From Casuarina equisetifolia (Eukaryota > Streptophyta > Magnoliopsida > Fagales > Casuarinaceae): a DNA stretch of 64,000 bases. A program made the position numbers and the translations under genes. Shown piece by piece: positions 24,505-36,027 of the stretch. The notes beneath the pieces are model-generated. The model saw only the letters and a program-made list of their open reading frames with translations, searched no databases and had not been told where the DNA came from. Position 1 is the stretch's first letter, and each line of letters opens with the position of its first letter. The stretch covers positions 20,001 to 84,000 of the forward strand of contig CM052359.1 of NCBI GenBank assembly GCA_028551475.1, given 5' to 3'.

Positions 24505-26445
24505 TCAACTGTCGTGATTCCACCTCCCTTTATATGTATCTTCACCCAATAATTTGAAATCGCGCTTTATGTCACCAAGCTCCTTCATCTACCTTATATG
24601 AGCCCCCAGAATGTAATAAATAAAGCAAAGAAAGCACTATGTTTATAATGTGGCCGTTATTATGCTAGCAGGGCCAAGTTCAAAGAGTAGTTGTAGAATT
24701 TCATGGCAAGATTTGGATGTTAGCTTATTTTATAGGCTCATGTAATGTGAGCTTTATCAATGAGCATAAACAATTCTTTTATGAAGGTGTATTAATGTAA
24801 TAAATATTGGTCCAGTTAATTAGACAAATTTTGACTTTGATTACGAATATGGTGCTAGCCATTGTGGGCCTTAGTGCACCTTATAGAATTGTGATGTGTC
24901 AGAACTATTTAGTTAGCACGTTTTATATTATATCGGTTAAGTCCTCCCTCTAGCTTATAATATGTGTATTGGGATCCGTATATAGAATCAGGCTTATGGT
25001 AGGGGTATAATAGTCATTTCATAATGATCAATTATTTTGTTTATTTAATGAAACAGAATCACTCCTATTTATTATCTCTCATACCCGTTCGTTAAGATAG
25101 AGCTATTTTCTCTCCATTATTGAGCGATTCTAAAATTCTAATTCCATTGCAGAGTTCCGGCTTCTTATCGGCTAGCACATATAACCAATAAAAGATAAGA
25201 TCTTAGCCAAGATCCTACTAAAAATGTAATCGCTTTCAGGTACACCATTCGCGTTCTGTTTGCTATTTTTAAACTCATTATCAATTTATAATTGATGTTA
25301 AATTTTGGTGTAAGTCTCGTTTGAAACAAATATATTCTAACATTGGAAACTTGCAGGAATTCATGAACAACATAAACTCTAATTGTGGCCTACCCAAGTG
25401 TATTGGTTCACAAATCAGCAGTAAACTACCGTGCTACTTAGATGGAAATTTACAGTCTAACCAATAATATAATCCAAACAAGTAGTTGAAGTTATGTAAT
25501 GTTTTAACAACACCTTCATCAGTAGCATTGAAAAATCTTGGTAATTGTTGTTGACACGTCATCTTTTCATAATTTGACAATACAAACCTACAAAAGAAAC
25601 AATTGTTCATGCTAGATGAAACTTTGTGTTTCTTTTGACAAAATTTCTTCTATTGCATTGTTTGATAATATCTCGTCCTTTGATAGATCTAAATTCTTAG
25701 ATCTATCTGGTTTTCAAGTAGCATATCTTGCTTTGGAGTATTTAAGTACTTTGGATTTACATTCATGATTGGTGGTGCCTCAATTTTTTATCAAAAGAAA
25801 TACAAGATTTCATCAAGTGTTAAAGAAATGTCCAAGTAACATCAACAAATTAAAACCCCCGTGACTTGATTTTTGTGGATGGATGAACATGGTTTTAATG
25901 CACGAAGGTGATAAAAGAATAACAACAAATCCGGAAAAAGAAGACATGATAAATCAGGACTTGGATTTGTTTAGGTGAAAATGGAGACTTGCCAAGAAGA
26001 TGTTGGTCAAGTTATGTGGACAAGGCCCGAAACTATATGCAGCAGTAGAATCATAAGAGTCCATATCAATATGGGCAAAAGCTTTCGACACGTTTTAAAG
26101 CCACATGAGCGCTGGTCAATTATGACACCTAAAGTCATCCACGCATAAAAACCCTCGAGGAAACGAGTATCATACTACGTCTTCGACAAACAAGTATTCT
26201 CCAACGAAAGGGTCTTCAATTAAATTTAAAAGAAAAGTAATCAACGAAGGAGATACAGAGCAAAGGAAAGTGAGCAATTAAATCAATACTATCAACCAAA
26301 TTATACACAATCACCCGCGGGATTCCTCCTCTCGTGTCGAACCATATACACTTCATTCTTGAAGAGATCGATGTGGAAAAATAGAGCGAAAAGCGCAGGG
26401 AGAATTATCAAGAGTATACACTCCGCCAGAAATTCCATAAGAAAC
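24505..26445. other. Intergenic spacer between the dioxygenase and the receptor kinase
   Basis: AT-rich DNA with no recognisable gene. The first 150 bases are the dioxygenase 3' UTR. The stretch from about 24890 to 25340 has an LTR-like look (tgtgatgtgtcag start, a promoter-like middle), but I found no partner copy or target-site duplication. The last part before 26446 is the 3' end region of the minus-strand kinase. Confidence 0.4.
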
Positions 26446-29400
26446 TCACAGAGGAGAGCTGTCACTGTTGCCGCCTACGACGTGACTTTCCCTGCCTTCG
26501 TGTTGAGGTGTCCACCCTGATCCAGAACGTGATGCAAAACGCCAAAATGACGTTGTATCGGAATCAGAATCAGCTATTGCAGAATAAGCCATCGTGCTGC
26601 TGCTACCTGGGATTGACGAAGGCCACACAAAAGCAGGTTTGAATGGTGGGACGTAAGGCACTGCCACTGCTCCTGATATGATCTGGACAACAGACTGCAT
26701 TTTAGGCCTCTCGCTAGCTATCGGATGCGAGCAGGCCAGTCCAAGAAGTAGAATCCTCTGGGCTTCCTCCACCACGTAGTCATTTCCCAGTCTCTCATCC
26801 ACGGCCTCCAGGATACGTCCCTCGCGATGCAGCCACCAAACCCAATCCACCAGTAACTGGAAGCCTGCAATCTTGGTCCACGGACGCTGGCCGCAAACTA
26901 CCTCGAGCAAGACCGCCCCAAAGCCATATACATCAGACTCGCAGGTGGCCTTGCCAGTATGGAAGCACTCAGGAGCAATGTAGCCCATGGTCCCTTGCAC
27001 ACCCTCCATCTCCGCATAAGAGGTCTTTTCATTGTCCAACGCCCGTGCTAGCCCAAAGTCACCCAGCCGAGCATTAAAGTTGGAGTCAAGCATGATGTTG
27101 TTGGCTTTGAGGTCCCGGTGCACCACTTTCTGGTCATATTCGTTATGGAGATAATGCAGCGCGGATGCAACTCCTGATATGATCTTGTATCTTAGGTGCC
27201 ACCCCAGCGTCTTCTCATTCTGCGACTCACAAAATAGGTGATTGTCCAAGCTACCGTTGGGCATGTAATCATACACCAAAAGTAGTATCCCGTTCTTGTG
27301 GCACCATCCTGTGTGCGCATCAGAGTATAGTAATGTTAGTTCTCAATTCTGTATCCACTAAAATCTTTTCAGCTAATAGCATAACAAATGCAAGCAAAAA
27401 TCAAACTGAGTTTACTTAAAAAGGGCAGGTCCAGTTGAGAAAATCCAAAGATGGCCTGTAGTACTAAAACTCCTTTTTCTAATTCTACATGAAATTGAAA
27501 AAAGATTGAAAGGGGAAAGAGGGAAGGGGGAAAAAAAAAAAAGGAAAACTTTGAAGATGCATTTGTTGCTCTTAAAATCCTGGTTAGTATCTTTCAAGTT
27601 CCTAAACAAGGTATACATAGCCAAATTATATCTTCCATGATGCCATATATTGGCAATAACTCTATATCGCTCTAACATGTCAATATCTATTACGAGCTCC
27701 ATTAAATCCTATAAGGTCACATATAGCATCATGGTGAGGACTGATAAGAATACATTAGCCAATAGGTTGACTATGAACCCTATAGACAATACAAGTTTTG
27801 TTGTGAGGAAGAATCGAATTAGATGAGGCGCATTGCCTGCTGGACCTCACATTGGACGATCTGAAATCCTACCCTCCAAAGAAACCAGATCCTACAATCT
27901 TTTTTCCCAGAACGGTTGCTAAAATTGCACTTACTAGCGATCAAACTAGGCCATACAAAACTCTAATGCTAACTAACTTAACGCATGAGCTGGGAAAGAA
28001 ATTAATTCCCTTCTTAATGAAAACCGTTTTATACTAAAATCTACCAAAAACACACCTTGAAACCGAAGAGCGATGACAAACCGCAAAAATTATTAATATA
28101 ATTTTTTGAAACAAGCCTGATGATGAAGAGGCGTTGTAGTCAATCATGCTTAGAAAGCCTTTCGACCAAAGAAACAACAAGCAACTTAAAATCAAACTTA
28201 TGAAAGCAAGTAGATCCATTATGGCTATACAGGATAAGACATATAAATGGAACACTTACCTATATGTTAACTGGAGAAAAGATGCCACTAAATAAAATAG
28301 ATGAAAGGGAAGAAAGATGGGGAAGATCAGATTTCAAGCCATAAAATCAAAGTTAACCGAGTTTAACTTACCAAGCAATCGGACCAAATGCTTGTGACGG
28401 AGACGATTGATAATGGTAAGCTCAGCCAAGAAATCGTCTTTACCCTTGATGTTGTCCCTGGAGAACTTCTTGACAGCTACTTCTAGGCTCTCCTCGGGTA
28501 GCACACCTCTGTAGACCACACCAAAACCGCCTTGACCCAGTCTGTGCTTGGCATCAAAGTTGTTGGTTGCCTTCTTCAGGTCCTTGAACGCGAACTCCCT
28601 GGGCGTTCCGGGGAGGCTCTTAAGCGTGCCCAATATGTTTGCGTCAGGCCTAGCCGCAGCCCGCTTCCTGTGCAGATAATAGACCAAACCGGCCACCCCA
28701 ATCAGCAGCAGTACGAACCCGGGCACCCCAACCCCCAAACCGATCTTAAGACCGCGATCGTCCTTATCCTCGGGCAGACTCTCCACCGTCAGATTCCACT
28801 TGAGCACGCAATTTAGCTGGATGGCGCTCCCCGTGGAAGCTGCGAACCCGAAGTAGGAGTACTGGTTCACAATGCCTCTAACGTCAAGATCCGCTGACAT
28901 CACAGGTTTGGTGGGCCTGGGGGTGGTGAGGGCGAGGGGCTTCCCTTGCAGATCCTGGCCCTGCTCGGCAATGAACACGTCCAACACCTTGTTGCTGCCG
29001 TTGTACTGGATCCACACCATGTAAAACTTGGTACCTACAGGGGCGAGCTGGATGCCCCAGTCCGACAAGGGTACGGTCTTGTTAGATCGAACGCTGTTGA
29101 TGTCGAGACCCACATGGTTATTGTCTGGATCAAAATCCTCCTTAAAGGTATCCAACTCAACAGCGATGAGCTGGTTGGTGGTGTTGCCATCAGTGGTAGA
29201 GTTGGTCAAACCCAAGTACTTGCCATCGCTGCCCGCTGGGATGTTCAAGTCAGGGGCTATGAGAAAGGCGAGGCCTTCTCCCGGTAACCCCGACTCCAAG
29301 GTAGAGACGTTGACCCGAAAGATGTTGATGAGGAAGGAGGTATTGAAGGAAGCCAGCTTTCCGCCCGTACCAGTGCTAGTAATAGACGGGTCTCCTTCCC

Positions 29401-29650
29401 AGAGCTTGAATCGTTGCTTGAACATGACTCGGCCTGAGCGGTTCTGAAGGGTGAAATTACCAGCAGAGTCTGGAGTTACTTGAAGGGCGTCGTTGCTGAT
29501 TGTCGCATGCTTTACGACAGCAAAGGTGGTGTAGTAAGAGCTGTCGAATGGACCGAACTCACCGTGGAACGGCGCCTTGGACATCGCTGCCGGTGGCAGC
29601 CAAAGCAGCACGGTGATCATCCCAAGCCTCAGCTGCAGACCCATTTTCAT
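26446..29650 (-). CDS. L-type lectin-domain receptor-like kinase (LecRK, possibly S.5 type)
   Basis: The product is a plasma-membrane receptor with a legume-lectin ectodomain and a cytoplasmic Ser/Thr kinase; the family acts in pathogen and hormone signalling. Exons on the minus strand are 29650-28372 and 27308-26446, joined over a 1063-bp intron (donor gtaagt, acceptor acag). They total 2142 nt and 713 aa. Parts in order: signal peptide about 1-24 (hydrophobic MITVLLWLPPAA); legume lectin about 28-288, with the VAVELDTF-like block AVELDTF at 163-169; transmembrane helix about 301-325; glycine-rich loop LGQGGFGVVYRG from 371; catalytic lysine K394 (VAVKK); HRD at 490-492; DFG at 510-512; GTMGYIAPE activation segment. 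All catalytic residues are present. The GVQGTMGYIAPE block and a tail of the WPSSIPGSS type suggest the S.5 subgroup, which is tentative. LecRK genes are mostly intronless, so the intron is unusual. Confidence 0.94.
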
Positions 29651-32050
29651 TTAGCGGCTGCCCTTCTGATAAGCGATTCACTTATGTAGAAGCATTCTCG
29701 AGGAGTCTTAGATTTGACACAGCCTGTCCCTTTTCTTTCTTTCCCTCTTCTTGCCTCTTAGCTATCTTTCTTAAGTCTTTCTTTTTTATTTCACTTATAA
29801 TTTATTCTAATTAACCAAAAAAAAAAAAAACTCTGAACAAATCTTCGGTCCTATTAGCGTCGTCCTCCCACGTTGGAAATGCCTCTTATAGCCGTCAGGG
29901 CGGCTTCAATGGCTCCGTATGAAAGACGACCGGTCCTGCAACGTTTGATGCCATATCTTCCAAACGTGGAGCATTCGATGGTGAGCCATTCTCAAGTCAA
30001 CTTTAATAGAGTAGAAGGAGTTAACTTGATATTCTACTCAATGCGCAGTTTACACTTTTAATAATTTGTTTATTATCTTTTAGATTAGAAATTTAGGAAT
30101 AACCGTAATTATTGTAGGAAAACACATAGTAGATGAAGAATTTTTTTTCATAATATAACAGAAATTTGATCCATAAAAAATATAAAATTATTTTTATACA
30201 TTAAAAATTTTGATATATTAATATATTAACAATATAAAATATATATTATAGTTCAAATATAATATGATTATTTAAATGGCTCACCACTTTTCCTTTAAAC
30301 GTCCTTTTTAAGCATCCGACCATGACAGGGAGGCGACAGGCACTCGCACCTCTTTTTTATAAACAAATCGATCTTTACAGATAATGCACCAAGGGAAAAG
30401 TCTATATGAAAGCAACTTGCAGCTCGTATTTGGAAGACTCCTACCAATTTCATTTCTTCTTATCACTCTATGTAATCTGTATTTTCCGATCTTCCCTACC
30501 ATGGTGTGAAAGATGCTTTCAAGATATTTTGGTGGATTTCGATCAATAAATACAAACATACAGAAGAACGGGAATAATGTAAAAGACAACAAAGGGTTGA
30601 CATAAGAATACCGAACTAAAGAAAATGGAAAAATAGTGAATAAATAATAATGACAGTAAAGACAGTTACAGTTGCGAGTTTAAGCTGCAAGAACAAGTCT
30701 ATTTGTTGATTTTGCATAAGAAGAACAATAATATATTGTTGAAGGAAAAAAGAATAACATTATTAACAGCGATAACAAATAAAGTAAAATTTTCTTTGGT
30801 GGTCCAGCTTTAATTGAGAGTCGGAAAGCCAATAAGAAGATAATAGCCGCAAGATTCCCCGTCTCTCTCCCTCTCTCTGTGATGTACGCATCTCAATTAT
30901 ATATGCTTCGAGCCGACTTCTTTGAACTGTCCTCCTGTCATCATTCCCAAAAGCATCCCTACGAATCCTTTTTTTTTTTTTTCTTTTTGGTTAAGACAGC
31001 TTAATAATATTGAAAAGCAGAAATCTCCATAGCAAATCTCATGTTGTCACCTTTCTTGATATTTCTTTTTCACACTTGGGATAAATCATTTTTGCAAGAG
31101 AATGTAAGCTCGTCTCTAGACCATGTACCACGAACTAAGATCGTCCTTATCCACTTTCGACACCAAATCCAACAACCCGGAGAGAACACACGAAGGAAAA
31201 TGACCAAGATTCCTTCCAAAAATTTAGTATCTCATGGCTATCATGAAATATTTGCCACGTGAGATTTTTTTAAAAATCCTATTCCAAAGATTTCTACGTT
31301 TTAACATGGATCTAATCTTTTGTGCTTAGTTAGTGGTTACATGAAACAGTATAGTTATGATCTCTCACACAAATCCTTCGCAATAGAGATAATTTATTGA
31401 ATGCGTTTGACTCAAATACCAAAGAATTGGTCCCTAATATCCAATACCAATAGATTATTATGATTATTCGTAGTCTTCAATGTTTTTAACAGATTTGTTA
31501 AATACCCACTACCTCGAGAATTTGTCAACAGCAGAAACTATGGAGGGGATCTCTATAGACACGTCTATGGCCCCATCAGAACTTCCTTTTGTCCCTGCAG
31601 AGGTTTTTCCTTTTATGGAGATCATTGTGTTCTCGAGGGTGCTCTGAAGAGGATGCCAACACGTGTCGAACATTTTCTATGGGCCTCCGATGCAACACGG
31701 GGGGCCTACTTCTTTCTAATCTAAGCAACTTGAGAAAAGGTGCCTTTTTTTTCTTTTCTTTTTTTTCCCTTATGGGTTATTAACCCATAGGTATTTTGCC
31801 ATATCCATCAACAGTTATAAGATTGAGGTAACAGCTTCCAATCTAAACAAGGGTGTGAACAAATGAGGGGATTTTTCCTTCTTTTTTTTTTGGTGGGGAG
31901 AAGAGGTAAGGGAAAGAAGAAAAATGGAAAGTGCCTGTATAGAATAGTTTTTGCTCACTTGGACGAAAATGGGTTTGATCTTAATTGAATTATAGTCGTT
32001 CTTTTTAGTGTAATTATTTATTGCAGAAGGTGATGGTTTGTCTAAGTTCT
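29651..32050. other. Upstream region of the receptor kinase and intergenic spacer
   Basis: Contains the kinase promoter and leader (first few hundred bases). A very AT-rich block lies at about 30060-30290, and poly-T/poly-A runs occur near 29817, 30969 and 31889. No gene is supported. Short open stretches at 29873-30061 and 31041-31262 (+) and 30308-30592 (-) have no family features. Confidence 0.4.
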
Positions 32051-32490
32051 AAGATGGAATACTAAGGGGAAAGGATATAAAAGATATCATTTCACATTGA
32101 AAAGGCAAGTGAAAGGTTTTAGATTTATAAAAGGCCTAGTAATTCTACCTAATGGGCTATCTTTTAGGTCAAAATTCTAGACCACATGACAAAGTAGTCT
32201 TTTAGCCAAATTGTGATTCATTTATAATGCCAAGGCCAAGCACTTAGAGGTGGGTAGGCAAAGGACACCCAATTGTTGGGATGATAGTTATGTCAAAAGT
32301 ACGTAGCTAGGTTTAGGGTGACATGGATTTGAATGAAAGATAATGTTAAGTTTTAGAATGAAACACTTCAATATAGAGGATATGGAAGACATCATCTCAC
32401 ATTAAAAAAGTAAGTGGAAGTCTTGGATTTATAATAAACTTGAAAACTTTATATAATAAACTAAACTTTTGCGTTGAAATTCTAAACTAT
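32050..32490 (+). repeat. Diverged direct repeat, about 316-bp period
   Basis: The segment near 32055-32180 (aaggatataaaagatatcat...) recurs near 32371-32495 (gaggatatggaagacatcat...). Shared blocks include tcacatt-aaaa-g-aagtg, gga/aga-tttataa and aaattcta-ac. Identity is moderate. The catctcacatt wording resembles the start of many plant LTRs, so this may be a pair of old short LTRs or an old tandem copy. Confidence 0.5.
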
Positions 32491-32524
32491 AATAAATTAT
32501 TGTCCATTTTAATTAGATAACATG

Positions 32525-32770
32525 TGATTTGGATCAAGCTCATTAAAAAGCCAAAGCACATGCTAATAATGGCTCAAGACTTGGTGTCAAGGCTTGTAGG
32601 CATGAAATTTGTGATAGAATATGAACAAGAACATTTCTGTAGAAGATTGAATCATACATGGAGGAATTTGGGACTTAAATCAGGAACCTTAACCATGAGT
32701 AAACAAACTTTCTTGATAGTTCCTTCCTTCGCATGAGTGACAAATTACAAAGGTTTGACCACCAAGTCAG
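32525..32770 (-). repeat. LTR-like copy at the low-coordinate end of the gypsy relict
   Basis: On the plus strand it begins tgatttggatcaagct and shares many blocks with 35186-35460 (aatcaggaaccttaacca, agcaaacaaacttt, gcatgag). On the element's own strand this is the 3' LTR, ending in CA. The right edge is not resolved because similarity fades after about 32765. Confidence 0.55.
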
Positions 32771-35170
32771 GTTAGGTTGTACCTTTGATCTTATTAGTAA
32801 ACTAAATTTGTAAGCAACTTCCCTAATGTACTACATCACCTTGTATGGTCCATGGAAATAGGAAACCAACTTTCTATTCCTACAGTTTGTTAGTGATACT
32901 TAACAATGTTAAGGCAACTTAACAAGTACACAGTCATCCATTTGGAACTATACCTCTCATCTCTTCCAGTCATAGAATTTGTTTCATTTTTTTTAAGCAA
33001 CTTGAAAATTCTTTTTGATTTGATTGTGTTCTTTATCTTGCTTTTCTAAGAGTTATTCCACTTTTGGTACCTTTATAGCATCAATAACATAAAAAAAAAA
33101 AAAGGTGGGAGGACTTATAAGGTATACTCATTATCAATCCATACCAACTTGTCTTATAATAAAATTAAGCCTAATTGATCCATTTTCCCAATACTTTGGA
33201 CTATCCCCGACAAAACATCTTAAATACATTTCAAGGGTCATGTTGAGCACCTCTATGTGCCATCAATTTAAAGGTGGTAAGCTGAAGAGAAATTAAAACT
33301 AGTTCTATAGAGTTTGAAAAGCTTTTTCCAAAATTGACTAGTAAAGAGAGGAACACAATCACATAATATAGAATTAAGCATTTTGTACAATTTAAAGATG
33401 GTACTAAAGAAGATTTGAACAACTAATGGTACTATGTAAAGGTGAGCCAAGTGAATGAAATGACCAAACTTTGATAAATGGTCAACTACCATAAAGATTA
33501 GTAACTTACCACCAAATACCGGTAGGTCCTCTAGAAAATCCATAGCAATGTCTTCCCAAATATGTTCTAGTATTGTAAAGGTTGCAATTTTTCCTTTTAA
33601 ACTTGATTCTCATTTTTTTAATGTTGACAAACCTAGCAGTTCCTTATCATTTGACCTACCACCCCTTTCATGCCCTTTTAAAAGAAAACTACCCTTAGCT
33701 CTACAAAGTTTTCTCCATTCCTTCACATGTATTTAAGTGTATCTCTATCACAATAGCTAGAATTAGAAAAGAATTGGAAAGTAGATATATTTTGCCCTTA
33801 TAAAGAACTATCACATCCTTGTACTCTTCATGATTGATTGTTCTCCATCCACTATACATCCAACCAACTCCTAAGCCTATTCATTAGATTGAATGTCCTT
33901 ACATATGGCTAATATTGGCATTGATGTCATAACTACCTTGAGTTTCTTAAAAGCTACATGTACCTCTGCATTCCATGAAAGACATCTTTTTTTAATAGCT
34001 TAGTAAGAGGCTTTCTAAGCTTTTCATAATTCTCAATGAATCAATTATAATATTTTGCAATCCCTAATCAAAGCCTTCATTGAATGTGGCACTAGCCACT
34101 GCAAAATGGCTTCTATTTTATTATGATCAATTGCTACCCCATTTGAACTGACCACATGCCTCATTCATTAGGCTACACAGTCTCTAACATAAACAATTTC
34201 CATTTACACCTATGACTTGGTGTATAATGATTATTACAATCAAAGCAAAAGCCTTATTTCACCTCTCTTCAATTTTGATTGACATGAATCTCCTAGTGGG
34301 GCAATGTGTTTTTCGCAAGTAGAGGTTTCCCCCAAACTTGCGGGCAAGGACCTTATTAGCTAATCTCCACCATGTGTTTTGGCCTTAAAAAATAATTGTG
34401 TATCTTAAGGCTTTGTTAATAGTCTTAGAATCCTTAGCATTTATATCAACCCTAATCTCCATCTTTAACCCATTAATGAATTCCTCTACTGCTTGTTAAA
34501 TTGTCAAAGGCCTAACTTACATCAACAAAATCATATAATCCTCATAATAGTTTTCTAAAATACCAATCTGTGTCAATTTAGTTAATTCACCATATGAACA
34601 CTTAGCATGACTAAAGCCATACCTTTCAAGCAACTCATGTTGCAATTTCTCCCATTTCAATGTAGACCTAAAACATTTCAAACCCATTTTGTATGCCTAA
34701 AGCCAATGCACTGCCAAACCTTCCATATTCCATGAAGTTACTCAAACTTTTTTGCTATTTGTAAGACCATAAAATTCATAAAACTCAATGGCCTTAAAGA
34801 TCCAGGACATTAGTTCCTCCTCCCTGTTGAAGCGAGGAAAATCAAATCTTGTGATGCAACCTAGAAACCCATTCTCTTAATTCACATATGCATTACCCCT
34901 AATGCCACCATCTGTACTCTGTGACCCTCTCCTAACATTGGTCAATTAGTCTTGGCTTCTAGAATTAGTGTTCCTCCCTTTTGACAGATTACTAGACCTT
35001 TTGCCATTAGTGATGCCAATTGGGTTTCTAGTCGAGCTTCTCACACCCATCAACAACAAATCAAGCTTGGCCAAAATCATGGGCATTGACCTTTTCAATC
35101 CTTCACCTTCGATGATAACTAGTTCATTACCATTTCCACACTAGACACCTTTGTTTCCATCCACAAGTTG

Positions 35171-35460
35171 AGGTGCTCTAATAGATGATTTGGATCAAGC
35201 TTGTTAAGGAGTTGAAACACATATTGAGTAGTGGCTCGAGACCTAATGTTAAGGCCTACAAGCACAAAATCCCAAATGGGATTTGGATAGGAACATCTTT
35301 GATGACCAATTGTGGAAGATTAAATCATACAAGAAGGAATATCGAGTTCAAATCAGGAACCTTAACCAAGAGCAAACAAACTTTATAAACAATTCTTCCC
35401 TTTGCATGAGCAATGGGTTACAAAGGTATGGCCACCTGACTAGGTCAAGTCAATCACAAA
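35171..35460 (-). repeat. LTR-like copy and primer-binding site at the high-coordinate end of the gypsy relict
   Basis: The left edge at 35186 carries the same tgatttggatcaagct start as 32525. On the minus strand the LTR ends in CA and is followed within a few bases by ctattagagcacc, 11 of 13 matches to the usual methionine-tRNA primer site. That fixes orientation and LTR edge. The outer edge beyond about 35460 could not be placed. Confidence 0.55.
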
Positions 35461-35781
35461 ATTCAGTTAAATTGGGTTTAAGCCTAAATCCAACTCTCAA
35501 CCTAACCAACATAGCCCATTATATACCAAACAACACAAATAAAAAGTCCCAAAATACATCCGGTAATAATATGTTGGTATTTTGGCAACCCAAAAGCTTC
35601 TATGTGACCATAAATATTTACTATTATTTATTTGTAAAAATGGAACACTTGTTATCCCAATTACAACAAAAATTGTTAAAAACATAAATTAATATATTTG
35701 ATGCACGAATCTATTTGATGGGGCTATTAACTCAAGTTTTCGGGTAAAAAACAATGGTTTACCTTAGATAAGATGTTCTTA

Positions 35782-36027
35782 CCTAAGGCTACCTGTTCCT
35801 CATGCAATGAACGCATTGCGGGCAAAAAAATTTAATGGCCAACAGAGGTTTTTACCATAGACGTTACGCAACAACCACGGAACAAGAAATTATTGCGAAA
35901 CTCCCCTAAGGCTACCTGTTCCTCATGCAATGAACGTATTGTGGGCAAAAAAATTTAATGGCCAACAGAGGTTTTTACCACAGACGTTACGCAACAACCA
36001 CGGAACAAGAAATTATTGCGAAACTCC
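35782..36027 (+). repeat. 123-bp tandem duplication
   Basis: Two adjacent units, 35782-35904 and 35905-36027, both start cctaaggctacctgttcctc and end gcgaaactcc. By eye they differ at only three positions (gcattgcggg against gtattgtggg, and catag against cacag), so the duplication is fairly recent. No open reading frame or transposon feature was recognised in the unit. Confidence 0.93.

Larger units (their letters stand above)
32525..35460 (-). mobile_element. Internally deleted Ty3/gypsy relict, minus strand
   Basis: Read on the minus strand from high to low coordinates: an LTR-like end at 35186 and a decayed primer-binding site at about 35171-35184 (ctattagagcacc, close to gtatcagagcacc). 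A gag remnant follows at about 34900-34240, including FDFPRFNREEELMSWIFKA, related to the gag of the element at 58216. Next is a reverse-transcriptase-to-RNase-H connection at about 34165-33880 (FIENYEKLRKPLTKLLKKD near 34043-33985). Then comes an integrase core at 33543-33268 (VDHLSKFGHF, CDCVPLFTSQFW). Protease and most of the reverse transcriptase are missing between gag and the connection, so a large deletion has occurred. Flanking LTR-like copies lie at 32525-32770 and 35186-35460. Confidence 0.75.

Noticed and set aside
24890..25340. LTR-like block with TG start and promoter-like middle
   Set aside because: No second copy in the window, no primer site or purine tract next to it, and no target-site duplication seen.
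28946..29447. Plus-strand open frames of 113 and 139 codons
   Set aside because: They are antisense shadows of the lectin domain of the minus-strand receptor kinase.
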